Shown here piece by piece: positions 1 to 9,984 of a stretch of 64,000 bases of DNA; positions within the stretch are counted from its first letter, which is position 1; every line of letters begins with the position of its first letter. The stretch lies in NCBI GenBank assembly GCA_032622095.1, contig CP136064.1, positions 3,530,280 to 3,594,279 of the forward strand, in the 5' to 3' direction. Made by a program: the position numbers and the translations under genes. The notes beneath the pieces were generated by a model. The model made no database searches. It saw only the letters and a program-made list of their open reading frames with translations, and was not told the origin of the DNA. This stretch comes from Siphonodentalium dalli. Its lineage: Eukaryota > Mollusca > Scaphopoda > Gadilida > Siphonodentaliidae.

Positions 1-57
1 AGTACATTGTAAGTACATTGGAAATATATTAGTGGAAGTACATTGGAAGTACATTGG
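1..57. repeat. Short tandem AGTACATTGG-type repeat at window edge
   Basis: Four to five copies of a GTACATTG core with variable spacing. The array may continue to the left of the window. The same GTACATTGTAG string returns near 1550 and 1755. Confidence 0.5.
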
Positions 58-253
58 AGGTACGGGTAGATATTTCTACGGCCCTATTTTTGTGAAAAAC
101 CAAGAGAGAAGTACAGCTGAATAAAACGCACAGCGGCTGCCATCTTGTTACTATCAACACCGTATAAATATTTTCAACAAGACAATCAGAAATCAGTATG
201 TTTCAACCAATAGAATAACCCGACGTTAAAATGGCTATTGGTGATTGGTCAGA

Positions 254-530
254 TGCTAACTTGATTAAACAAGTTAGCTAACTTGATTAAACAAGTTAGC
301 TAACTGGATTAAACAAGTTAGCTAACTGGATTAAACAAGTTAGCTAACTGGATTAAACAAGTTAGCTAACTTGATTAAACAAGTTAGTAACTTGATTAAA
401 CAAGTTAGCTAAATGGATTAAACAAGTTAGTAACTTGATTAAACAAGTTAGCTAACTTGATTAAACAAGTTAGCTAACTTGATTAAACAAGTTAGTAACT
501 TGTTTAATCAAGTTAGTAACAAAAGAAGAG
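254..530. repeat. 22-bp palindromic minisatellite
   Basis: About 12 copies of a 22-bp unit with the core GCTAACTTGATTAAACAAG. Each unit is self-complementary (GCTAACTTG against CAAGTTAGC), so neighbouring arms can pair in many registers. Some units lose the GC between arms. The last unit is in flipped orientation (TTGTTTAATCAAG). No coding potential was seen. Confidence 0.8.
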
Positions 531-659
531 GTGGCGGTTCTACGCTGCCGTACATTTCAATTTGAGTTCCCATTTTCATAATGTGTTTCAATTTTCACGA
601 TTCAGAATAGTGGTTCACACTTTCAAGTGAACCTAGTGTCGGTTTATGCATTGTAACAT

Positions 660-902
660 AAAATTAAAAAAACATCCATTACCCTGCAGGGAGCCCCACA
701 CATATATAGAAGCATATAGAAGAGTCGTCTGCTCATGTTTGTCTGGGGCTCTGTATGGGTGAAATTATAAAATTGTTAAAGAATACAAGAAAAAATTATT
801 AAAATAGTAAAAAAATTGCTAGGCCAATGCATTCTCTTATATATGCGAGGCAACCTATGGTCGACTCGCATATATAAGAGAATGCATTGGCACAGGGTAA
901 AA
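660..902. mobile_element. Type D MITE (palindrome plus second hairpin)
   Basis: It contains a second hairpin block (GCAGGGAGCCCCACACAT to TCTGGGGCTCTGTATG, about 687-755), an AT-rich spacer (TTGTTAAAGAATACAAG), and the shared palindrome at 823-891 followed by CACAGGGTAAAAA. The same arrangement recurs at 35222-35485 and, reversed, at 49976-50290. The left limit is approximate and no target duplication was identified. Confidence 0.6.
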
Positions 903-1109
903 AAAACAGAACAGAAACAGAATTAAAATAACCATAACGTGTACTCACCCGAAATATTATAGCCTTGAATACGTAATACTTGAGATATGAGACGAAACAT
1001 GGATATCGGTTATAGTCGAATCTCCTAATATCACACCGCGGGCATAGTTCTGTGACCTGAAATAGTCCAGTCGAAATGAGGCTAGACCCAGACAAGATTA
1101 TGCTGGTTT

Positions 1110-1310
1110 AGTTTTAGCTTTTTTCGAAGCGGCGCAAAATGTCTATCAATAATTGCTTAATATTTTTGCTATAAGAAATATTCTTGAATGGCCGAGATTT
1201 GCTCACGTTATTCTTTGATTCAACGGCATCGTCCGCTAATGTGTGAACAAGTTGAATGTAGCACGTTGCTATTGACGACGCGTGTCAAATAAACAGCCAG
1301 GGATAGCAAA
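1110..1310. repeat. Dispersed diverged repeat, partner at 7720-7870
   Basis: Both stretches carry GCATCGTCCGCT followed about 35 bases later by GTAGCA(C/A)GTTGCTATTGAC and then TATCAAATA-like sequence. They are diverged direct copies, probably of an old mobile element. No ends were found. Confidence 0.4.
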
Positions 1311-1348
1311 ATCGAGTTCAAAGTGTAAGTTATTTGCTATAGCCACGA

Positions 1349-1703
1349 TATATAGTAGCATTCCATTGTGTCAGACAGTAATGGGACGTTTCAGCAACGT
1401 CGGCGGGTACGCTCACATGTGCGGCAACACATATCAAAGGCTCATCCAAATTTGAGGTCCACTGTGTGCAGGTCAAAGGCCCATTTCAGGTGATGGTGTA
1501 ATAGAGTTATATCTCTTCAATCTACATAACTGTGTGCATATGTATATAGTACATTGTAGCATTCCATTGTGTCACACAGTAATGGGACATTTCAACAACG
1601 TCGGCGGATACGATTAAATGTGCGGCAACACAGATCAAAGTCTCATCCAAGTTTGAGGTCCACTGTGCGCAGGTCAAAGGCTCATTTCAGGTCTACTGTG
1701 GCT
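1349..1703. repeat. About 200-bp tandem duplication
   Basis: Two direct copies (from about 1349 and about 1551) share GTAGCATTCCATTGTGTCA, CAGTAATGGGAC, CAACGTCGGCGG and GAGGTCCACTGTG. A partial third start is seen near 1752 (TAGTACATTGTAGGATTC). No conserved reading frame was found. Confidence 0.65.
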
Positions 1704-2374
1704 TCGCATGTAGAGGGTGACGTTACGATATAAAAAACATGTGTTTGTATATAGTACATTGTAGGATTCTACCCCATCTGATGGGGGTGCGCCAACAAGT
1801 CACGGCGGAATTTCATTATACATACCATACCATACCCAGAAAATATATCACGCGAAAAAAGTTAATCTCTCCATGGCATGCAATATCGATACAACGTGTA
1901 GTCTCTGTCCCGTGCGTTCGCTAACTGTTTTCATGCTCGAATCCCCTAATATCCAACGAAACAGGTCACATTTATCTCATAAATCAATCAGCGACGATGT
2001 GTAAACGCATCTCTCATGAAGCCATATTGTTCGATCTATCCAGCAACAACTCTTGAATTAAAATGCATATATAATCTGAACAGTTCTTAAATGAAGACTA
2101 AACAATTGAATTTAATACACTTCAAAAAATAATGTGATTGTCTCTTTTGTTATCAAGATATGCTAGCATAATTAATTATTAAAAAAAAACCTAGTAAATC
2201 ACCAAATATGTTATATTGTCTTGGTTCTATGGAAGGAAACACATATACAACAAAGAAGAAGTCAGCCACAAATAGTTCAGCACAAGGAACGAAACTGTTT
2301 ATAATTATACAGTCTGGTCCATCCAAAGCAGGGAGCATTCAACTGGGAATTTTGTTTGTGGTAATGATGAGAAT

Positions 2375-2655
2375 GTTTCAGATGTTGATGATGATGATAT
2401 CGATGATACCGATGACGATTATGATGATTATGGCAATGATGGTTATGGCGATGATGGTGCTGATTATGGCGATGATGGAGATGATGATGGTGGTGATGAT
2501 GATGATGTTGATGGTGGTGATGATGATGATGATTATGTTGCTGCTTCTGCTGCTGCTGATGATGATGGTGGTGATCATCATCATCATCATAATGATGACG
2601 ATGATGATAATTATGATGACAAAGACGACGATGATGATAATGATGATGACAGGAC
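2375..2655. repeat. Imperfect GAT trinucleotide microsatellite
   Basis: A long run of GATGAT/GATGAC/GGTGAT triplets. Translations in several frames give Met/Ile or His runs, which are artefacts. A run of 15 G follows at 2699-2713. Confidence 0.9.
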
Positions 2656-2713
2656 GTGCCAAACAAGGTGCCACTTATGGGCTCTTACCCAGCGCTGTGG
2701 GGGGGGGGGGGGG

Positions 2714-3554
2714 TAATCTATACTAACCTGGCCCGCGGAGGTAACTGGTACGTATATGTCATAATGCAATGGTGGTTTGTCTCCTATTATTTAATTCGCC
2801 CATATTACTGCGCTAAATACATCCCCCGGTTAAAGCTGCAGGACAAAGTTCAGCCCCATAGCTACGCTGGTCTGACCGTTGCCATCACGAATAGTTTCGC
2901 ATTTAATTTTTACTTACGTATTTTGTCAGTTACATTTCATTCTGGTTTGATCGAGCCAATTTTCAAACAAATATAGACAATTCAGTTTCTCAGAATAATG
3001 CAGAATGAATTGTAGCCGATAGAAGTCTTAAAGTCATGTGAAACACTGAGGTTTTCATCGGACGGAATAACAAACGATCATACCAAAATAAGTTATTTTC
3101 ATTGATATGATATCGAAATAATCAGAGAACAGTGTTCACCCTGTTTTCTCGAAAATCCGAAATTATCTGCTTATAATATAACTTGTTTTAGGTAGATAAT
3201 CTGCTTAGAATCGCCTATTTTGAGTAGGTAATGTGCTGAAAACGAGAACGTTTTAGTCACATCATCGACTCATAATGAGGCAATTCTAGGCATATTATGT
3301 GCGGACAAAGACACAAATGAGTCAATTTTTCAAGTGTACGCTCTTTAACATGTGTTTTCACTGTGGCCTGCATTATAAAGCGAAATAACGGCTATGACTC
3401 CATTATATGCTTAATTTAGAATCAAATAATCATAATATGTACCTATTTCACATTATAAGTCGATTATGTGCTTATTTGCTTGAGGATATGTTGCTTTGTT
3501 GTGTACGAATTACACGCAGTAAATATTATTGGCGTAATTATTGTCGTAATATGT
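2714..3554. other. No supported gene
   Basis: AT-rich sequence. A short frame at 2656-2976 crosses the poly-G tract and shows no recognisable domain or codon signal. No transposon ends were identified. Confidence 0.4.
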
Positions 3555-3710
3555 ATGCCCAATAAGGGTACGTTCATACGCTGGCAAGTTTGCACGGTAT
3601 GTTTTGCCGGCATTTCGTCATAGAAAATCACATGGTGCCAGAATATGAACGGATACATTCATATAACATGCATCTTTACCAAATCTAACGACATGAGAAG
3701 TAACTTCTCC

Positions 3711-3836
3711 GTAGTTCCACTTGTAACGGTGCTACTGGCATTTGGCTTCAAATACCTGTATGACTGATTCTTGCGAGATAATTGCATGCTATTTACAAGC
3801 AAATTCCAGTAGCATGGCTACAGGTGGAACTACATT
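3711..3836. mobile_element. Small fold-back element
   Basis: Arms GTAGTTCCACTTGTAACGG and the reverse complement of CCAGTAGCATGGCTAC plus AGGTGGAACTAC pair over about 28 positions with about five mismatches. Outside these, GAAGTAA and TTACTTC add weak further pairing. The structure resembles a MITE, but the target duplication is unclear. Confidence 0.45.
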
Positions 3837-3879
3837 GTTTTTACTTCGCCCGTAGTTAGCCGTGGTACAGATGCATTGT

Positions 3880-4010
3880 ATAACAGAACGGCCCTGTGCC
3901 AATGCATTCTCTTATATATGCGAGTCGACCATAGGTCGCCTCGCATATATAAGAGAATGCATTGGCTTAACACATTATAAAATTATAAAATTGTTAAAGA
4001 ATGTAAGAAA
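3880..4010 (+). mobile_element. Family A MITE, left part
   Basis: Retains CAGAACGGCCCTGTGCC, the palindrome at 3898-3966 and the start of the AT-rich spacer (TTGTTAAAGAATGTAAG). The CCCTTTACCC terminus is lost. The matching right part is at 5030-5146 beyond the 161-bp satellite, so this appears to be one element split by satellite DNA. Confidence 0.65.
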
Positions 4011-4127
4011 CAAGAGGTGGCATCAGAGATGCTGTGTCTCGTTTTCGGTGGCTTACCGCCGGTGGCTACCGCCGGTGGCTACCGCCAATTGGTATGCATC
4101 AGTATCGGTAGACTAATTAATAGGTAA

Positions 4128-4960
4128 AATCGAAAAATGACTAATTAAGGGCCATAACTCTATCAAATTTTATCAGGCTGGTTTTCGAACTCGTCCGAAA
4201 TATTCTTGGCAAGTACGTCTATTCCAAATTTTAAACAAACCGGAGGACGTTTGTTGAAGTTATCGCGCTAACGAGCTAAAAATTCACGCAAAAATTACTA
4301 ATTAAGGGCCATAACTCTATCAAATTTTATTGGACCAGGCTGGTTTTCGAACTCGTCCAGGATATTAGTGGAAGACACTTATATACCAAATGTTAGTTGA
4401 ATCGGATGACGTTTGTTGAAGTTATCGCGCTAACGAGCTCAAAATTCGTACACAATGACTACTTAAGGACCATAACTCTATCAAATTTTATCGGACCGGG
4501 CCGGTTTTCTAACTCGTCCGAGGTGTTCTTGGGAGACACATATATATCAATATTTCAATCAAATAGGATGATGTTTGTTAAATTATCGCGCTAACGAGCT
4601 GAAAATTTGTGAAAAATGACTAATTAAGGGCCATAACTCTATCAAATTTTATCGGACCAGGCCGGTTTTCGAACTCGTCCGAGATATTCTTGGGAGACAC
4701 CTATATACCAAATTTCAATCAAATCGGATAACGTTTGTTGAAGTTATCGCGCTAACGAGCTGAAAATTCGTGAAAAATGACTAATTCAGGGCCATAACTC
4801 TATCAAATTTTATCGGACCAGGCCGGTTTTCGAACTATTCCGAGATATTCGTGGGAGACACCTATATACCAAATTTCAATCAAATCGGATAACGTTTGTT
4901 GAAGTTGTTGCGCTAACGAGCCTAAAATCAGTGAACAATGGCAAAGGGCCATAACTCTGT
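4128..4960 (+). repeat. 161-bp satellite, about five copies
   Basis: The landmark TAATTAAGGGCCATAACTC occurs at about 4142, 4299, 4460, 4621 and 4782, with a partial copy near 4945, giving a period of 157-161 bp. Other shared blocks are CAAATTTTATCGGACCAGG, TTTTCGAACTCGTCC and TTATCGCGCTAACGAGC. Repeats with GGGCCATAACTC are, to my recollection, widespread in molluscan introns (not checked). The array sits between two halves of a family-A MITE. Confidence 0.85.
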
Positions 4961-5029
4961 AATAAATGTGCGAACGAACCCGATTTTTTGTCTGCAGCTT
5001 ACGTGCATGGATATGTACTCACACACCAG

Positions 5030-5146
5030 GCCAATGCATTCTCTTAGATATGCGAGGCGACCTATGGTCGACTCGCATATATAAGAGAATGCATTGGCAC
5101 AGGGCATAACTGTAACCATCACAATGTTGTCAATGAACCGATGCAT
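5030..5146 (+). mobile_element. Family A MITE, right part
   Basis: Palindrome at 5030-5098, then CACAGGGCATAACTGTAACC and ATCACAATG as in complete family-A copies. It breaks off after GAACCGATGC, before the right terminus. Confidence 0.65.
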
Positions 5147-5261
5147 CTTGTATTCTTATTTCCGTTCATATTATGGCACCATATCGTGTTCTACGACGAA
5201 ATGCTAGGAAACCATATCGTGCACACGTGCCAGTGTATGAACGTACCATAAGGCGTCTCCA

Positions 5262-5396
5262 GTAAAGTAGTAAATATTCACACGTGTGAATATTTCAACC
5301 GTCATGTTATTTATAACAGGCACCAAAAAAGTAGTAAATAGTTACATGTGTGCATAGTTGAACCGTTGTGTTATTTATAATAGCCACCAAAAATGT
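5262..5396. repeat. Two copies of an about 66-bp repeat
   Basis: Shared AGTAGTAAATA, then a GTGTG-containing stretch, CAACCGT and GTTATTTATAA, then CACCAAAAA. Related single copies occur near 32545-32600 and 33474-33530, so the sequence is also dispersed. Confidence 0.55.
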
Positions 5397-5745
5397 TTGT
5401 TAGTATGTTGTCTTCCCTATATGACCAGGACATTGTAGTAGAACGATTTAGGATGGTATATGCTAACTTATCCCTTTCTATAATAAATGGATTCCCCCAT
5501 AGTGGCGTTTACATTATGTCAATAATGTTGAGTTTTGGTTTGTGATAAGCTATGCCAATTACAAATAATAGAAATGAAAACAGATTCTATAATTACAATC
5601 ATGGGTATATAATATATGATCTTGAGCGCATTGCCATTTCTGACTATGGTTTTCTTGTATTAATTGGTTGCAGTTGATTGGATAATAATTTAAACAGACG
5701 ACGTTATGGCCGTTTGTTGAACTTATTTTCTGAACATTTCATTAA

Positions 5746-6303
5746 AGGGGTACTGTACGCAATTTTCAATAAATTCCCGGTAATAACAACGATATAATGT
5801 CGATAATATATAGAAAAATAATTAATTTGAGTCGAGGATGTATTGTGTAGACGTTCGGGTTAATGGGGTATCTTAAAATCAAAGTAAATAATTTTATTTA
5901 AATTAAATTTATGGCTGCAGCCATAAATTAAATCACGAATTTCCGTGTACAAGACGTAATCAAATTAATTAACGGATAGTGGATTGAGCAATGCGTGGCA
6001 CACATGATCATGTAACAAAATACGGGGCGTAAACTCAAGTAACTCACTGACTAGTGACTATACAATAACTTAAATGAGTATATGGGACTAGTATGCATAT
6101 AATATAACATATAATAAATACATTTGTTAGAACACTGTAAAAAAAAATAATCGACAACGACAATTTGTATTTTCGCATTCCGACTAATCAATCTGCCATC
6201 CTTAACATTAATTCCTACTCAACATACTTTTAGATAATGGAAATCTGATTACCTTATTCTACGACTCAAGAAACCAACAACAACATTTGAGTACAGTAGC
6301 CCT
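5746..6303. mobile_element. TTAA-flanked element with AGGGGTACTGTA ends
   Basis: Ends are AGGGGTACTGTACGCAA and the reverse complement of TTGAGTACAGTAGCCCT (15 of 17 positions match). TTAA flanks both ends (5742-5745 and 6304-6307), and the element is 558 bp. It has no coding frame, so it is a non-autonomous DNA element, possibly piggyBac-like by target site. Family-A element 6308-6753 uses its right-hand TTAA as insertion site. Confidence 0.65.
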
Positions 6304-6307
6304 TTAA

Positions 6308-6753
6308 CCCTTTACCCAGCAAACCGGCCAAAAACGCCCAAATAAAGCTTCAACAGCCTAAAATATCCTCGGTCTGTCTCAATAACACCATACAAATATG
6401 GATATCATTGGAACCGGTTCATTGACCACATTGTGATGGTTACAATTATGCCCTGTGCCAATGCATTCTCTTATATAGGCGAGTCGACCATAGGTCGCCT
6501 GGCATATATAAGAGAATGCATTGGCCTAAAAAAAATTTTTTTTAACATTTTTTCTTACATTCTTTAACAATTTAATAATTTTTTCTTACATTTTTTAACA
6601 ATTTTTATAATATTTTTCTACATTCTTTGACAATTTTATCATTTTTAATATGTGTTAAGCCAATGCATTCTCTTATATATGCGAGGCGACCTATGGTCGA
6701 CTCGCATATATAAGAGAATGCATTGGCACAGGGCCGTTCTGTTGGGTAAAGGG
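6308..6753. mobile_element. Family A MITE, complete, TTAA flanks
   Basis: Starts CCCTTTACCCAGCAAACCGG and ends CCGTTCTGTTGGGTAAAGGG, with TTAA on both sides. Inside are GTCTGTCTCAATAACACC, GGATATCATTGGAACCGG, palindrome 1 (about 6454-6523), an AT-rich spacer and palindrome 2 (about 6660-6727). At 446 bp it is non-autonomous. It ends 29 bases from the exon at 6783, so it sits just inside the following intron. Confidence 0.85.
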
Positions 6754-6782
6754 TTAAGGGTCTACCCTTGTTGAATTGTTAC

Positions 6783-7201
6783 CTGTTGTCTTCCTTCCTC
6801 TGTGAGACCCATGTCGTAATATACACATTTCATCTCCGGGAAAACAGAGAATATCGTCCAATGCCAATTACGAAGAGCGGCCAGAGATTCAGTAAGATGG
6901 TTCTGTGACGCGGCTGTTACCATGACGGGGAGATCTGGAAAGGCGGCCACATATCGGATGGAACCAAGTTTAAATTCATCTCTAAATGCGCCATTTTCCA
7001 ACAAAGGATACGACGCGATTTTTTGAAGATTTTTGTCCCTCGTTTGACCGAGAGAACTTGTGCAGGGTATTTCCATCGTTGCTGGTCGGACATCGATGTT
7101 AGCCGCCTGCAATTCCGCCGATGAATATCTATATTTGACGTCATCTGTCGATACCGTTTCTTTGTGGTCTTGATCTGCTATTGAGAATTCTGTATTGAGT
7201 T
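6783..7201 (-). CDS. Internal exon, glycosyltransferase-like (TAASxNH/YDxGL) protein, partial gene
   Basis: A 419-base frame without stops lies between a good 3' splice site (TTAATTTCTCGCAG before 7201) and a donor (CAG then GTAACA at 6782). It enters in phase 1 and leaves in phase 0, giving about 139 codons. The distal part reads VMVTAASQNHLTES, then NWHWTIFSVFPEMKCV and YYDMGLTEEGRQQ. A TAASxNHxxES block followed by YDxGL is typical of the DUF1647/hexosyltransferase-like type II membrane proteins that are numerous in invertebrates; this assignment is from memory. The proximal part (LNTEFSIADQDHKETVS onward) would be stem region. The catalytic part should lie in later exons, which I could not find between here and position 1. 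The exon may therefore belong to a gene with long introns, or be an orphan. A phase-1 donor candidate upstream is at 14252. Confidence 0.55.
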
Positions 7202-7349
7202 CTGCGAGAAATTAATACCTTTCATTAAGGAAGAAGATGGTTCACCTGGATTGATAATACGAAAATATGAGCAGACGACAGATTGACGAACGGATAATAT
7301 AAGTACAGAATAATTTATATTCGTTGATGGGGAATGTTCAGATAATAAT

Positions 7350-7462
7350 CATCATGATAAGTTCACTTGGGTAGTTTATCATGATAAGTTCACATGGGTA
7401 GTTTATCATGATAAGTTCACTTGGGTAGTTTATCATGATAAGTTCACTTCGGTAGTTTATCT
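7350..7462. repeat. 27-bp minisatellite, four copies
   Basis: Unit ATCATGATAAGTTCACTTGG plus GTAGTTT, four near-identical copies. Short inverted flanks (TGTTCAGATA before, TATCTGAACA after) bracket the array, suggesting it grew inside a small fold-back. Confidence 0.8.
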
Positions 7463-7633
7463 GAACATGCCCTCGTGGAACTATTCCTCATCGAGTATTT
7501 AGTAATGAACGGAAACAATATATTTTAGCAATAAACAGACCTAGAACCCCTATGAAATAAGATAACGAATCCAAACATAATTGTAATCTCATAATTTCAT
7601 CTCAAACCTCACTGATAATGTTTAATGTTTAAC

Positions 7634-7722
7634 CCACAGGGATCCTCACACAGCTTGAAGCATGCACTATATAGGGATTGTCGTGTGCACAGTATATGTG
7701 GGGCTCTCTATGGGTTCAGCCT
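7634..7722. repeat. Degenerate hairpin resembling the type-D second hairpin
   Basis: AACCCACAGGGATCCTCACA pairs imperfectly with TATGTGGGGCTCTCTATGGG. It resembles the TGTGGGGCTC hairpin of type-D elements but lacks the shared palindrome. Confidence 0.35.
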
Positions 7723-8529
7723 TATGTCGCCAAAATTAATGTCGCATTCTCATTGATGGAGAGCTGCTAACTTTAGTTTCGAATTCACAAGCATCGTCCG
7801 CTGAAGCGTGCACACATTTTGAGTAGCAAGTTGCTATTGACAACGCTTATCAAATACATCACCAGGCAGCTGTTACGGTAACTGCATGGGCCGTACCCCA
7901 TCCTGGCCTATTAGATTGACCAATGAGAATGGAGATCTACTGATAGGAGATGGTGACATATTAGGTACACCTTGATTGACACTGATCCCATATTGAAAGC
8001 CCCACGCAGGGGGTATATGGATTCATATGGGGTCGATAGACGCCATCTTGTTTTTCTTGGAACTCTGCCGCCTCGGGGATATTTTCGGTGTATTTTGGCA
8101 TCAAGAAAAGCGATATCTGTCGGAAATCATTCTCTGCGAATTTAAAGACAAAGTACCATGTACCAAAACCTGCACATGATGTATTTGAGGAATCCTAAAG
8201 ACTCATAAATTAACTATCAAACTAAATGTGTTGTCCTACTTCTTGCGATATCTATATATTTAACTTACTATAGAATCTAAACGAACTTCGTACAAGTAAT
8301 TCAAATTCTGACCTGGAAAGCGTGATAAAATCGTTACAGGACTCGTTGCTGCTGACTACGGTGACATATGAGGTTCAGCGAGATTAATAGCGCCTCGCCC
8401 GATATTAATTTCACTTCGCCTCATATGACACCGTATCCGACAACAACTCGAACTGATTGGTTCTCCAACAGTGGCTAGGATTGCAGCTACTGAATTGCTT
8501 CGCACCACCCATGTGATGTGGAAGTATTC
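7723..8529. other. No supported gene; one imperfect palindrome
   Basis: The only structure seen is at 8369-8435, where CGGTGACATATGAGG pairs with CCTCATATGACACCG around two copies of an AATATCGGGCGAGG-like core. No open frame of note. The segment 7720-7870 repeats 1190-1310. Confidence 0.4.
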
Positions 8530-8537
8530 GGTCGGTG

Positions 8538-9082
8538 CAGGGTCCGCGTTTGGCCGAAATTTACTTTTGCCAAATAATTTGCCAAATGAAATTTATTTTT
8601 TTCGAATTCTTTTAGAATTCTTTTCTGCAACATTGAGTCTTATGTTTCATCACTCGTGCATGGTTTGAACGACTTTTGATATCGATAGGAAAGCAGTTAG
8701 TTAATAATTACACTCGCATCTCTGTTGTGGTTTATCATACAAAAATAAACCAGTCACCGGACATTACCATGATAGAAGGGTTGCTTCGTCACAAGAGGAT
8801 TAGCTATGTAAATAACACCATCACACTAAATACGGATAATCCCCACCATCGATACTAACGCTATCAGATTAACTTCATCTTCATAGAGGTGTTAACTGTT
8901 CCTAAACCTTATAAAACACCATAATTATATTGTAAGAGTTTCCAGAAATGAATGGTATTGATTGACCCATATATTTTCAACTTTCTTGAGGAATTAAAAA
9001 CTTTTGCCAAACGAAAATATTTTTGCCAAATGTGAATTATTTTTGCCACTGACAAATTTGGCAAATGGCAGCGCAAACCCTG
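8538..9082. mobile_element. hAT-like non-autonomous element
   Basis: Begins CAGGGTCCGCGTTTGG and ends with the complement-related CAGCGCAAACCCTG. Both ends carry repeats of TTTTGCCAAA. The flanks are GGTCGGTG (8530-8537) and GGCCGGTG (9083-9090), an 8-bp target duplication with one difference. CAGGG ends with an 8-bp duplication are characteristic of the hAT superfamily. At 545 bp it has no transposase. Confidence 0.65.
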
Positions 9083-9083
9083 G

Positions 9084-9223
9084 GCCGGTGGCATGATAAC
9101 TTGTCAGTATGCTAACATTGATATGCCCAGTATTTCGCTGTAGCGGGATTGCTTCATCGTTGGAGGTGTAAGGTCGGTGGCATGATAACTTGTCAGTATG
9201 CTAACATTGATATGCCCAGTATT
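9084..9223 (+). repeat. 91-bp tandem repeat interrupted by a MULE-like element
   Basis: CGGTGGCATGATAACTTGTC is seen at 9086 and again at 9176, with the intervening GGATTGCTTCATCGTTGGAG. A third copy resumes at 9666 after the inserted element (GGATTGCTTTATCGTTGGAG). Confidence 0.65.
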
Positions 9224-9665
9224 GCCGATGGGGTCATTGTCACAAGGCTCCGGTCACATTCGTAGCCAGCTTTTTAAATGGATCACAAATGTAGCCAGCT
9301 TATTCGCCGTTGATCACATTTGTAGCCAGCTTGTCTAATTCCATGCTTTATATGGCGCGAAATATGACGTCATCGCGTTCGTGACTAAAATGTCGATGAT
9401 AATTCGAGCTTTCCAACGACATTGATCGGAAACCTGAGGTTATTAGATGAACTAATATCAAAATAAAATTCAAGTTGGTGTTGTTCATCCATCAACTCAG
9501 AAAAATTAGATTAACCTGATCGTGTTCATTGCACGATCGGGCTCGCTTGAATATGAAAAGCTGGCTACAAATGTGATCGCCATAGAAAAGCTGACTACAT
9601 TTGTGATCGATTTAAAAAGCTGGCTACGAATGTGATCGATGCCTTGTTACAATGACCACATCAGC
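9224..9665. mobile_element. MULE-like MITE with 9-bp target duplication
   Basis: CCCAGTATT flanks both sides (9215-9223 and 9666-9674). Termini GCCGATGGGGTCATTGTCAC and the reverse complement of the right end (GCTGATGTGGTCATTGTAAC) agree at most positions. Three copies of a GTAGCCAGCTT subterminal motif at the left are mirrored by three at the right. A 9-bp duplication and G-starting ends with subterminal repeats fit the Mutator superfamily. It is 442 bp and non-coding. Confidence 0.75.
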
Positions 9666-9984
9666 CCCAGTATTTCGCTATATCGGGATTGCTTTATCGT
9701 TGGAGGTGGAAGTTACACCGGTGTCATGAGCCATAAGCCCCAGGTAGTACAAGAAACCCATTGTCAGAAATGGTAACGCCATCTAGATAATATTATTAGT
9801 ATATATAAATATATTGGAGCTTTAATGTATTGAGTGTGAAAAATGTCTGTATAGTTGAGTGTGTGTACTAATGTGTTTATGTGTATAGCATGTGCTTGGT
9901 GAGAAAGCATATGAACACATTTTAAAAATCGTACGTGCCAAACTAAAGTTATGATAATTATGAAACATGTACACATTGCATTGA

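Larger units (their letters stand above)
3555..5262. repeat. Inverted-repeat-bounded composite (arms 3555-3660 and 5148-5262)
   Basis: The left arm reads GGTACGTTCATACGCTGGCA, then GGCATTTCGTC, ATGGTGCCA and AATATGAACGGA. The right arm is its diverged reverse complement. Between the arms lie a small fold-back, one half of a family-A MITE, a 161-bp satellite, and the other MITE half. The arms look like the termini of a larger old element in which the rest is nested (inference). Confidence 0.5.

Noticed and set aside
799-1095. Frame containing CANAFSYICESTIG (also at 3862-4116, 4928-5146 and 11500-11814)
   Set aside because: The shared peptide is the MITE palindrome read in one frame, not a conserved domain.
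2208-2726. 172-codon Met/Ile-rich frame and His-rich frame opposite
   Set aside because: Both are products of the GAT microsatellite; no non-repeat coding signal remains.
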